This document shows, in pieces, positions 1-7,928 of a DNA stretch of 64,000 nt (within the stretch, counting starts at the first letter, position 1; every line of letters begins with the position of its first letter). The position numbers were made by a program, and so were the translations under genes. The notes under the pieces are model-generated. The model did no database searches, had not been told where the DNA came from, and was given only the letters and a program-made list of their open reading frames with translations. This stretch comes from an uncultured Bacteroidota bacterium. Its GTDB lineage: Bacteria; Bacteroidota; Bacteroidia; Bacteroidales; UBA12481. The stretch spans positions 1-64,000 of the forward strand of contig CAINOB010000039.1 in NCBI GenBank assembly GCA_903851365.1, given 5' to 3'.

Positions 1-20
1 CGTAAATGAACGATTTGAAG

Positions 21-350
21 GGTGGTCAGTTTGCGTCGGCAGGAGGTGGTTAGTTTGCTCCGGCAGGCGTTGTAAATATTAATCGGCAGGGGGTGGTCAG
101 TTTACTCCGGCGCGGACTGGTTTTTTTGAGCGGCTTGTCTAATTTAAGTTCATAAGTAATTGCTTGTGAATTACTTAAAGGTACCCAAACTCGATTAGAT
201 ATCAAAGAAATATTTAACTTAATTATCAGTATATCAATATGTTAATAACATTCCCATTTTGTGAATTTTCCCCTACTTTGACGAAGAACCAACAGGGCCC
301 GGCCAACGTTGATTAAAATGCCCGGCTGGGGGTGGTCAATTTACCCAAGC
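21..350. mobile_element. Repeated IS21-type transposon-end motifs (remnant)
   Basis: Four copies of a roughly 20-bp motif, ggtggtcagtttgctccggc with small changes, lie at 21-40, 45-64, 92-111 and 331-350. The last two copies also share the following segment (gactggtttttt), at 115-126 and 354-365. Multiple copies of such a motif at the element ends are typical of IS21-family transposons, where they bind the IstA transposase. No istA or istB coding sequence is visible here, so this is either the edge of an element lying to the left of the window or a decayed end. The family assignment rests on recall of the motif and is inference. Confidence 0.5.
153..177. repeat. 9-bp inverted repeat in the IS-derived leader region
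   Basis: TAAGTAATT (153-161) and AATTACTTA (169-177) form a perfect 9-bp stem around a 7-nt loop. It lies between two of the IS21-like motifs. The rest of 1-426 is AT-rich and holds no open reading frame I can support. The hairpin has no following T-run, so I do not call it a terminator. Confidence 0.4.
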
Positions 351-426
351 TGAGACTGGTTTTTTCAAGCGTTTTTTCCAACCAATTTAATAGCTTTAAA
401 CCCACTTATGCCTGATTTGGAGGTCC

Positions 427-834
427 CTAATTTATTCTTTCACATTTATAAATACAGTAGTTTCCAGATCCGGACAAGAATCTGTACCAAAATTCTTGAT
501 CAGTCAACTTTTGAACTTCCATATTAATTTGCCCTGACGAGGTTTGAATGATGATGGATTTTTCGCCACTTGCCCAGGACCACGCACCTGTTTCTGTTTG
601 ATTGTTACTACTGACAACTGCTTGTTTATTGGCGGTAAAATTTAGTGTCATTTCGAATCCAATATTAAACTCAATTAAATTGGTTTGATCCTCACTATAA
701 GTGTGTACTATCCTCCACTCATGACAAAGTAATTCCGTTTGAGTGGGTTGCTCATCCTTTTTACATCCAGACATCAATATTAAACTGACAATTGGAATGA
801 TGAGAAATAATGAAACATTTGAATTGATCCTCAT
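427..834 (-). CDS. Small lipoprotein, lipocalin-like, unknown function
   Basis: This 135-residue protein starts with a signal peptide ending in a lipobox (LMSGC, Cys24) followed by KKDEQ, so it is predicted to be a lipidated envelope protein. The mature part has the shape of the short lipocalin-like lipoproteins common in Bacteroidota: an early TELLCHEWRI segment, then alternating strands ending in a YCIYKC motif. That fold assignment is inference from pattern only. The gene stands alone on the minus strand. Its upstream region (848-907) carries a 60-nt element that is repeated in front of another small lipoprotein gene at 12768-13094. The two proteins share length, a lipobox and a leading W-containing segment, so they may be distant paralogues. 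Confidence 0.75.
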   Translation of the reverse strand: MRINSNVSLFLIIPIVSLILMSGCKKDEQPTQTELLCHEWRIVHTYSEDQTNLIEFNIGFEMTLNFTANKQAVVSSNNQTETGAWSWASGEKSIIIQTSSGQINMEVQKLTDQEFWYRFLSGSGNYCIYKCERIN

Positions 835-847
835 ATCTTTATTTTTA

Positions 848-907
848 ATTCCTACTCATAAGGCTTTTCAGTACCGCCCCGTTTTTAAATGGTTTCTGGT
901 CTCCACT
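848..907 (-). repeat. Conserved 60-nt element upstream of small lipoprotein, copy 1
   Basis: This stretch matches 13115-13176 over almost its whole length. Shared blocks read on the plus strand are attcctactc, ggcttttc, gccccgttttt and ctggtctccact. Both copies sit just upstream of the start codon of a small minus-strand lipoprotein gene, with the same orientation and similar distance (about 14 and 20 nt). It could be a shared 5' leader or promoter element, or the trace of a duplication. Confidence 0.6.
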
Positions 908-1064
908 ACTAAATATTGTTGACTTTATTTTATTTCTGTCAGCTAGCGACTTACATTATGAAATTACAGAAAAGATGCCCTCATTACAATATTGAGGATG
1001 AGGTTTTTCTTGATAAACTCCATTTAATTGGCAAGAACATAGATTTCAATATTTTTACAAATTA

Positions 1065-2783
1065 TCACAATTCGTATCTGAGCCCAATGGAATTGGCAAG
1101 TCCTCCGCGGCCCCAGATTTTTCCCCATTGTTCAATTCCGTCAATTGAAATAGTATTTTGAGTCTCATCTCTCATACTGTTATTCATAATGTAGGAACCA
1201 CAATTCCAAATAAATTGAATATTATGTTTTAGATTAAATCCCAAACAGAAGCCTGGATGAGCATACCAAGAGTTTAGATAAGCATCTTTGTTTTGGCTAT
1301 CAGTTAGTTGCTCAAATCCAAATCCAAAATAGGGTTGAAATTTAAAATTACGCAGGAAACAGAACTCCTTGCCAATCCCACCGCCATAGCGTGTAAAATT
1401 TTCGTAGGTACGGTTTAACCCTTGAAAATAATAAGAAGCATTTTCACTTCCACCTTCAACAAAAATCTTCAACATGGGCACAGGAATAATTCGGGATATA
1501 CGTATTTCAATTCTATATTCGAAACCTTTCACACCGCCGAAGGAACATCCAAGTGAAATGGAAGTGCCAAGATCATGGTGCTGTTTGATAATCATCCCTT
1601 CATCCAGTTTGCCTCCCGAGACCTGATAGAATTGAGATGGCTGAGTCTGACCTGATGATACCTGTCGGTTATCTACCACCCGTTTAGCCCTGATGGAGCC
1701 TTTGTTTTTTTCTACAATTTGATTGGTTGAACCTTGGACTTTTTCAAAAACAAAATACTTCTGATCTATGCGAAGCCCTTCTTTTTTTCCTATCTTTGCG
1801 ATAAGTGGATCCGCCTTAAGAAGCTGTGTTTTAACCTGGAAGGCATTTTGTGTATTCTCAAGAAAAGTAAGGCTCTGATTGATTGCTATTTTAACTAATG
1901 ATGCCAATAGCTCTTGCGAAGTCTTAAGGCGCGCGTTCATAACTGCTGAGCTCCCTGGCTTATTTTGTATTGAAAAAACGTCTCCACTAACTTTTGTAAC
2001 GAAACTTAATGGTATTTCAAATTTATCAAAGGCTTCTCTTTTTGTAGGAAGATCTGGGTCACCAGAATTTGCCCAAAGGTTCTGCCAGAAATATGAGCTG
2101 ATGGAATCGTTAAAATTAATCTTGAAGACATAAGATGTCACCAAGGAGTAAAACCCATCCTTATCTCTTTCAATTGGTGTCTTGGAATTTTTCTGAAGTC
2201 TGTCGTAATATTCATCCATTGTAATCAGATCGCTAATGTCATACACCATGATATAGGTATTGTTAATCAACTTTTCGCCGGAATCTTTAATCCTGGCCAT
2301 ACCTCTTTCACTTGCCTGGGCAGTTAATACCGCATCATCAGTTGCATTATATAATCCTCGTTGTTGCAAAAGGTCAACCCCAAATGAGCCATCTGCTTTA
2401 CGGGAGAACCACTTTGATAAAATTTCATTGGCAAAGTGGCCCTGGCTTAAAGCTTCCATTACCTTAGATGTTACAAAATAAGGCACATTTGGATTAGTTA
2501 TGGCATTATTGTCAATTTCGCTCCTTGTAAGTGGTGATTTAATATAAGGATTGTTGAGCGAATTATAATCAAATTTGTCAGGAACCTCAGGTCTTAAGAA
2601 GGCATTTCTGGCTACGTTATAAAATTGACCAGACCCTACATCAAGCAATAAATATGAAATTGAAATTCTACTGTATTTTTCTTCAGTTTGTGTACTTGTC
2701 GTCTGATTGCCGGATACTGCGACATTTTGCGCAAAAAGCACATTCACAACAGATAAGAAAATTAGCAATAATGTTGGTTTCAT
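1065..2783 (-). CDS. Envelope protein of unknown function, probable C-terminal beta-barrel
   Basis: This 572-residue protein has a signal peptide (cleavage likely after LFAQ, about residue 19) and no lipobox. It is a paralogue of the 641-residue protein at 7929-9854: both share the AKxGKKEGL-x-DQ-x-Y/F segment near the middle, an LTxQAxxxxxRxxxxGExLxNxTY stretch in the N-terminal half, and an SGxTxPSxF segment before the C-terminal part. The last 150 or so residues alternate polar and aromatic residues with glycine-rich turns and end in SIGLRYEL, which suggests an outer-membrane beta-barrel. I do not recognise a named family. It is the last gene of the operon that begins at 5789, 56 bp after the preceding gene, and so probably works with those periplasmic proteins. 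Confidence 0.8.
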   Translation of the reverse strand: MKPTLLLIFLSVVNVLFAQNVAVSGNQTTSTQTEEKYSRISISYLLLDVGSGQFYNVARNAFLRPEVPDKFDYNSLNNPYIKSPLTRSEIDNNAITNPNVPYFVTSKVMEALSQGHFANEILSKWFSRKADGSFGVDLLQQRGLYNATDDAVLTAQASERGMARIKDSGEKLINNTYIMVYDISDLITMDEYYDRLQKNSKTPIERDKDGFYSLVTSYVFKINFNDSISSYFWQNLWANSGDPDLPTKREAFDKFEIPLSFVTKVSGDVFSIQNKPGSSAVMNARLKTSQELLASLVKIAINQSLTFLENTQNAFQVKTQLLKADPLIAKIGKKEGLRIDQKYFVFEKVQGSTNQIVEKNKGSIRAKRVVDNRQVSSGQTQPSQFYQVSGGKLDEGMIIKQHHDLGTSISLGCSFGGVKGFEYRIEIRISRIIPVPMLKIFVEGGSENASYYFQGLNRTYENFTRYGGGIGKEFCFLRNFKFQPYFGFGFEQLTDSQNKDAYLNSWYAHPGFCLGFNLKHNIQFIWNCGSYIMNNSMRDETQNTISIDGIEQWGKIWGRGGLANSIGLRYEL

Positions 2784-2839
2784 AGGATATTTAAGATTTT
2801 TATGTTGGTTTCAAAAGCGTCACTTCTACTTCAAATCTG

Positions 2840-3802
2840 TCACCAGAAACTCTTATAAACGACTTTCTTTGGTTGATTTGTTCCCCAGGCAACTCCGACA
2901 TCTCTCCAGGCCTTGATTCGATCCTTTTCCAGGCCAATTTCTTTCTGGAGCTTAAAATCCCATTCGCGGCCATCGATTTCCTTAACCCTTTTGGCAATCT
3001 CCCCTGTCAGGGTTACGGCTTCGCTAAAGCATGCTGCATAAGGATCTATCGTGGAAAGAATTCCTGCTGCATCGTCAGCGGCACGGCGGTCCAGACCTGC
3101 ACTCCAGGCAGTCCTAGCTCCATTAACCTTAGCCTTGCATTCCCAGTCGATCTTATTCTTATACAATGGAGCAACAGCATCCATTGCTTTATTATAGCAA
3201 TCAAGGCAAACATCAGGGATGCACATCAGGGTATAAATGGCTTGATCAAACTGGTGCTGGCTCTCCTGCATCTGGGCTTCCTTGATGATAAAATCACATC
3301 TGGAATTATAGTAGGCTATGATTTTGCGCTGGCCCTCTTCCATGAATCTCTGAATCTCCTTATTTGCAGGATCCAGACTTTTCAAAGCCGCTGTATAAGC
3401 TTTTGTTTCGTTTGCACCAACACCTTTGATGAAAATGGAAGTACTGGCAAATAATTTTCCATCTATCCCGTCTCCGATATAAAGCGTTATTTCCAAAGTC
3501 AGGGCGTGCATAGGAGGTGCTGTGGAGGTTATATCCTTCGATTGCACCACAACATTTGCGCTGATAATAAAACGCGGATTCAGCTCGCTGGATCCCATGC
3601 CATAACGGGTGGCTATCAGGCCAAGCTTATTCAGAAGGTTAACACTTGAGGCATTTGGCATATTCTCCACCTGCTCCGGAACCCAGGGATTCAGGGCGAT
3701 CCTGCCCATATCATCCATCTTACCAATGGTATTTTGACCTTTAGCCAGCGTAAAGAGCCAAAAGGCAACCACCGTCAACAGAAATATCTTATTGAATTTC
3801 AT
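2840..3802 (-). CDS. Conserved periplasmic protein of unknown function
   Basis: This 320-residue protein has a cleavable signal peptide (ending near LAKGQ, residue 23). The N-terminal domain contains RIALNPWVPEQVENMP, then NPRFIISANVVV and LEITLYIGDGIDG, which read as beta-strands. A helical region from about residue 140 carries pairs of cysteines (CIPDVCLDCYNKA) and AQMQESQHQFDQAIY, which resembles a TPR-like helical repeat. I remember very similar proteins in many Bacteroidota next to genes like its neighbours, always unannotated; this is recall, not a search. It sits 18 bp downstream of the 319-residue gene and 56 bp upstream of the probable outer-membrane protein gene, so it is co-transcribed. 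Confidence 0.8.
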   Translation of the reverse strand: MKFNKIFLLTVVAFWLFTLAKGQNTIGKMDDMGRIALNPWVPEQVENMPNASSVNLLNKLGLIATRYGMGSSELNPRFIISANVVVQSKDITSTAPPMHALTLEITLYIGDGIDGKLFASTSIFIKGVGANETKAYTAALKSLDPANKEIQRFMEEGQRKIIAYYNSRCDFIIKEAQMQESQHQFDQAIYTLMCIPDVCLDCYNKAMDAVAPLYKNKIDWECKAKVNGARTAWSAGLDRRAADDAAGILSTIDPYAACFSEAVTLTGEIAKRVKEIDGREWDFKLQKEIGLEKDRIKAWRDVGVAWGTNQPKKVVYKSFW

Positions 3803-3820
3803 TGCTTTACATTATTAATG

Positions 3821-4780
3821 TTACTTCTCACCGATAACCAGGGTGACACTGCCAAGTCCCTTTGTCATCACCTTACTATCGACAGAATATTTGGATTTCA
3901 GATATTTACGCAGTTCTTGTCCCCACCCTCTGGCATCCATTGCCATACCCGTTGCATTATAAAGCGGGATTCTCACCTGTTCAAATAACATCATACTCTC
4001 GGTTGCATCGGAAGTACTGAAACGATGCTCCACGGTATTATCACTCACCCATTTCTCAATATTCTGGCCCAGTTCATTGCCTTCAAATTCCGTTTCAAGG
4101 TTCGTTTCGGAGCTGCTCCAAACTTTTAGGCGAAGGGTAATTTCCCTGCCATTGGCAAACAGATCATCAAAATGTTTCTGCAACTGTGCATTGAAGTTAT
4201 CCAGCTGGCTAAGGACAGCTTCTTCGAGTAATACAGGCAGTTCGGTACTGAAAGATTGCGGACCGGTTCCGGAAGCGCCAGCGATCTGTTTATCAGTGTA
4301 GGCATCTATTCCCTGAAGAATAAATGTGATGGATTTTTTGGGTCCGGTAGTATTTATTGTCCAGGTTAGCTGAATCCAGATATCCGCTTTCGCGGTCTTA
4401 CGCAGTTTATCAATAGGCGTTTCTGTAACATCAGCACCGCTCTTGCTAGTCATCATTGCATCCTCAGCCGATTCATTACCAATAGATTTCAGTACCGACT
4501 CCAGATTTTTCAGCGGAAAACCGCGATCGGCCATCAGTTCATTTATTTTACTGATAACCAACAGAAGATCCGTATTCTCCTGAAAGGCCTTTTTATAGTC
4601 TGAAAACTTCTGAACTGACCCCTGATTATCGAAGGTCATCATGTATCCGTTTTTATTGCACCAGACATCACTGGGCACCACCATAATGGTAGGTTTCTTT
4701 GCCTGTGCGAAAGCCGTCATACCTGAGAAAATCAGTAATGCAGCCAAAGTTATTTTAAAGTTGTTGTTGTTCATATTCAT
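3821..4780 (-). CDS. Periplasmic DUF6175-like protein
   Basis: This 319-residue protein has a signal peptide ending near TAFAQA (residues 1-27). The mature part opens with KKPTIMVVPSDVWCNKNGYM, a start I associate with the DUF6175 family of Bacteroidota; the opening strand is also reminiscent of CsgG/LpoB-type proteins. Later segments are KADIWIQLTWTIN (a strand) and repeated amphipathic helices. The C-terminus has GWGQELRKYLKSKY, then a final strand. Its start codon overlaps the stop of the upstream gene by one base (TAATG), so translation is probably coupled. A second in-frame ATG lies two codons later. The biochemical role is unknown. Confidence 0.8.
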   Translation of the reverse strand: MNMNNNNFKITLAALLIFSGMTAFAQAKKPTIMVVPSDVWCNKNGYMMTFDNQGSVQKFSDYKKAFQENTDLLLVISKINELMADRGFPLKNLESVLKSIGNESAEDAMMTSKSGADVTETPIDKLRKTAKADIWIQLTWTINTTGPKKSITFILQGIDAYTDKQIAGASGTGPQSFSTELPVLLEEAVLSQLDNFNAQLQKHFDDLFANGREITLRLKVWSSSETNLETEFEGNELGQNIEKWVSDNTVEHRFSTSDATESMMLFEQVRIPLYNATGMAMDARGWGQELRKYLKSKYSVDSKVMTKGLGSVTLVIGEK

Positions 4781-5271
4781 TATTTTAAAATTCCATCATC
4801 CTTCATTTTTTTAATTAACCCGGGGCGGTCCACCCGCACAATCACGCTTTGGGAGACCTGATTTTGTGCCCTCATTCGATCTCGTGAAACCCGGTGACCG
4901 ATTCTTTCATCACGCAGCGAAATGAAACTTTTGAAATCCCCTCCATCAGCAAAAAACCTATTAAAATATTCCTCATTCTTCTCCTTGGCATTTACCTCAG
5001 ACAGAACCGGTTTCTTCTGGCAATCTGGCTTCCCTGCCACTATGCCGACAAAGAGCACATCCCGCACCGCATTCTTTTTTGCCTGATCCACTGCATCAAC
5101 ACGGTTACGACCAATTCCCCATGCCTGGAGGGTTTGTGAGCCGTCCATTTCAATACCCAGACATTCCGTCTGAAAATCATTATATGCAGCAACTTTTCTT
5201 TGTGCAAAGCAGGCTGGAACTGACAGAAGCATAAGTACTGCCATTCCCCAAAAAAAGATTCTTGTTTTCAT
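4780..5271 (-). CDS. LPP20/FlgT-like small periplasmic protein (paralogue of 5283-5789)
   Basis: This 163-residue protein has a signal peptide (ending near ACFAQ, residue 23). The central part, SQTLQAWGIGRNRVDAVDQA followed by KKNAVRDVLFVGI, matches the pattern of small LPP20/FlgT-N-like domains: a strand, then a G-x-G turn, then a helix with an AxxxAKxNAV core. It is clearly paralogous to the next upstream gene, sharing ECLG, GSQ, W-G-x-G, QAKxNAV and YFNxFFA. Both also carry a conserved cysteine-containing segment. The fold assignment is inference. It overlaps the downstream gene by one base and follows its paralogue by 11 bp. Confidence 0.75.
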   Translation of the reverse strand: MKTRIFFWGMAVLMLLSVPACFAQRKVAAYNDFQTECLGIEMDGSQTLQAWGIGRNRVDAVDQAKKNAVRDVLFVGIVAGKPDCQKKPVLSEVNAKEKNEEYFNRFFADGGDFKSFISLRDERIGHRVSRDRMRAQNQVSQSVIVRVDRPGLIKKMKDDGILK

Positions 5272-5282
5272 AATACTATGAC

Positions 5283-5789
5283 TTAAAAACCGGCACCCAA
5301 TTTTTTTGCTATTCCCGCAGCCTCCAGCTCCTGACGCAATGCGGTATGCATAACAGAAACATTAATGGCCACCTTGTATGTTTTCTTGTCCACCTTGATA
5401 CGGTCCTGAACACCTTCGCCAGATATGGAAACGAAACTAAGATACTTTCCAGCTGGGGCAAAAAAGGCATTAAAGTAATCAGCATGAGCCTCTTCAATTC
5501 CAGTCTCGGTAAGCAATGGGCTTCTCATGCAACCTTTACCGGCCGTAATCCCTTTAAATATCACAGCATGCACGGCATTGCGTTTAGCCTGGATCACAGC
5601 TTCCTCCGGAGTTTTTCCGTAACCCCACACTTTAAGCAGCTGGCTTCCCTGTGTTCCAGTACCGAGGCATTCTACCTCGTAATTCGCATCAATATAACCT
5701 GCGATTTTTTTCTCTATCTTGGTTTGTGCATCGATATTTAATGTAAACAATAACACAAGGGAAAGCCCAATAAAAAAGGTTCTTCTCAT
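5283..5789 (-). CDS. LPP20/FlgT-like small periplasmic protein, first gene of operon
   Basis: This 168-residue protein has a signal peptide ending near NIDAQT (residue 22). It shares with its downstream neighbour the ECLG...GSQLLKVWGYG core, the EAVIQAKRNAVHAVIFKG helix and the HADYFNAFFA segment. Such domains are seen in small envelope proteins that form parts of trans-envelope machines (LPP20, FlgT), but no direct homology can be shown here. It is the first gene of a compact operon running to 1065. The 162 bp upstream (5790-5951) are AT-rich and should hold the promoter; I could not place clear boxes in it. Confidence 0.75.
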   Translation of the reverse strand: MRRTFFIGLSLVLLFTLNIDAQTKIEKKIAGYIDANYEVECLGTGTQGSQLLKVWGYGKTPEEAVIQAKRNAVHAVIFKGITAGKGCMRSPLLTETGIEEAHADYFNAFFAPAGKYLSFVSISGEGVQDRIKVDKKTYKVAINVSVMHTALRQELEAAGIAKKLGAGF

Positions 5790-5951
5790 AATGGTTAAGA
5801 TTTAAAATGAATACAAGTCGTATATTTAGAGTTTCTGTTTTCAGTCATAATTATTATAGTCGTTAAAAACATACAATTTTTATATTAGTGCAGCCTTCCC
5901 TCAAGCTAATAAAATAGCATTAATACTTTTAATATTTTTTCCATAAATTGA

Positions 5952-7883
5952 CTATTTATATCTCAAATTAATATGTGAATTATTCATACCATAAGCAGAG
6001 ATAATTGTACTATTCTTTCCATTTGAGAATTTAAACCAGAATTCAAACGTAATGTCGTATTCAGGAATGTCTAAATTGCAATCACCGCGACTCCCAACAC
6101 CATCAAAGTACAAGCAATTACCAAATTTTCCAGCTTCAAATCGAGGATTATTATACAAATTCCCTACCGTTGATGATGGAACAGCATTTGAAAATTTGGT
6201 TCCACTACTCTCGTTGAAATGCCATAACCCAATAGTTTTGCTGTCTACGGTAAATTCCTGGTTTGATGCGTAATGAGTAGCAATTTCTTGGGCGGTTCTA
6301 ACAGTCTTGGACATTCTGAATTCATCAAGATAACCCTTAAAAAAACTCCCCCAAGAAGTATAATAGCTTGCACCGATAAACAAACTGTTGTAATCATAAC
6401 TTTGATTTTCCCATTTGCCAGTTGCCACTAAAGATCCATTGATATAGAGATTGCTGGCTAAATTTGATGCCTTGGTAATGGCAACATAATACCATTGATT
6501 AGATTTAACACTAGTGCTCACACCACCTCTAACCATTTCAATTAACATAGCATCACTCGGAACATCGTCTAAAGTCTTAAACGCAACTTGATTACCATAT
6601 GATGTTCCAATATTGGTAGTGGCATATGCTCTAACGTAATAGGTGGTTGCAGAGTTTAATCCTGTCAATTGGCTTACGAATAAACCGGTGCTCGAACCAT
6701 CAACGGTCTTAGTGTTCAGTGCGATTGTTGGATTGGTTGTAGTACTCCAGCAAATGCCTCTGGATGCCACAGACGCCCCTCCATCTGACGTAACATTACC
6801 TCCACACGTTGCTGTTGTTTGAGTTATATTGCTCACTGCAGCAGTAATGACAGTTGGCGCATTTATGTTTCCTGTCCTAAAACTTTCTATAAATCCATAA
6901 GCTGTCCCAATACCGTTAATTGCGTAAGCTCTCACATAATAAGTGGTGTTAAATGAAAGGCCGGTTATTAAACTTGTATAGGCTCCTGTTCCATTACCAT
7001 CATTGGTTTTGGTACTCATTGTAATTGTCAGATTATTACTTGTTCCCCAGATTACTCCTCTTGCTGATACTGCAGAACCTCCGTCCGAACTAACATTTCC
7101 ACCGCAGATCGCTGTGGTAGTAGTAACGGAAGAAATCGACGCTGTAATAATGGAAGGGACAACCGAAGTCGTAACAAAGGCTATATCTGGTCCATATCCT
7201 GTACCAGCTGTATTTGTGGCATAAGCTCTAACATGATAGGTTGTACCTCCATCTAATCCAATGATATTACTAATAAAAGTTCCAATACCAGTACCATTGT
7301 TTGTTTTGGTATTTAGCATAATTGTTGGATTAGAACCCGTGGACCAGCATACTCCTTTTGCGGAAACCAAGGATCCGCCATCAGAAGTTATGACGCCCCC
7401 GCTTGAAGCAGATACGGCACTAATGTTGGATGCAGCTGTAGTAGAAATAGTAGGAATGGCGAATGTACTGGTTGTGAATGCTATATCTTGTCCATACACA
7501 GTCTCTTCGGTTGATCCTTTACCTGCTTTAATTACAAGATAACTGGCATAGGCCCTTATATGATATGAAGCACCTGGTTCTAATCCGGTTAAAATACTGG
7601 TGTAAGATCCGATGCCTTTATCATTATTGGTTTTGGTATCCGCTATTGTTGGATTCAGTTTTGCACTCCAGCATGCCCCCTTTTTTGTCACATAACCGCC
7701 TTCGCTGGAGACTGTTCCTCCGGAGGTAGCCATTGTATACGAGATACTAGACACCTCAGCAGTAACAACCTTTGGCTTTTGATAATCAATGTTTGTATCA
7801 TCCTTTTTACAGCTACTCGTAACCATTATCAAAAACATCGAGAAAATTAAGAACGGGTATGTATTAATGAATGTTTTTTCCAT
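5952..7883 (-). CDS. Large lipoprotein with four Fn3-like repeats and split LamG sequence
   Basis: This 643-residue protein has a signal peptide with lipobox (TSSC, Cys25). Residues about 38-438 hold four repeats of roughly 97 residues. Each has a strand with T-A-T-C/S-GG, then SDGG, then a RG-x-C/I-W segment, a TKTxDGxGxG segment, a YYVRAYA strand and a YGxxxxF closing strand, an Fn3/Ig-like pattern common in Bacteroidota surface lipoproteins. The rest (about 455-643) is LamG-like but in unusual order: first the C-terminal half of the domain (WYYVAITKASN to LDEFRMSKTVRTAQEI), then the N-terminal half (TIGLWHFNESSGT to ITFEFWFKFSNG), where it stops. It lies 45 bp downstream of the 641-residue gene and is likely co-transcribed. 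A surface adhesin or glycan-binding role is inference. Confidence 0.8.
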   Translation of the reverse strand: MEKTFINTYPFLIFSMFLIMVTSSCKKDDTNIDYQKPKVVTAEVSSISYTMATSGGTVSSEGGYVTKKGACWSAKLNPTIADTKTNNDKGIGSYTSILTGLEPGASYHIRAYASYLVIKAGKGSTEETVYGQDIAFTTSTFAIPTISTTAASNISAVSASSGGVITSDGGSLVSAKGVCWSTGSNPTIMLNTKTNNGTGIGTFISNIIGLDGGTTYHVRAYATNTAGTGYGPDIAFVTTSVVPSIITASISSVTTTTAICGGNVSSDGGSAVSARGVIWGTSNNLTITMSTKTNDGNGTGAYTSLITGLSFNTTYYVRAYAINGIGTAYGFIESFRTGNINAPTVITAAVSNITQTTATCGGNVTSDGGASVASRGICWSTTTNPTIALNTKTVDGSSTGLFVSQLTGLNSATTYYVRAYATTNIGTSYGNQVAFKTLDDVPSDAMLIEMVRGGVSTSVKSNQWYYVAITKASNLASNLYINGSLVATGKWENQSYDYNSLFIGASYYTSWGSFFKGYLDEFRMSKTVRTAQEIATHYASNQEFTVDSKTIGLWHFNESSGTKFSNAVPSSTVGNLYNNPRFEAGKFGNCLYFDGVGSRGDCNLDIPEYDITFEFWFKFSNGKNSTIISAYGMNNSHINLRYK

Positions 7884-7928
7884 GCGCTCTTTTTAGATTC
7901 ATTTTATTGATTTAAAATTTCTATGTTA

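Noticed and set aside
916-1161. Plus-strand open frame of 81 codons left of the 572-residue gene
   Set aside because: Its 3' part lies antisense to the end of a better-supported gene, and it shows no family pattern or start signal.
6900-7600. Plus-strand frames antisense to the Fn3-like repeats
   Set aside because: They come from the repeated composition of the minus-strand gene and have no independent support.
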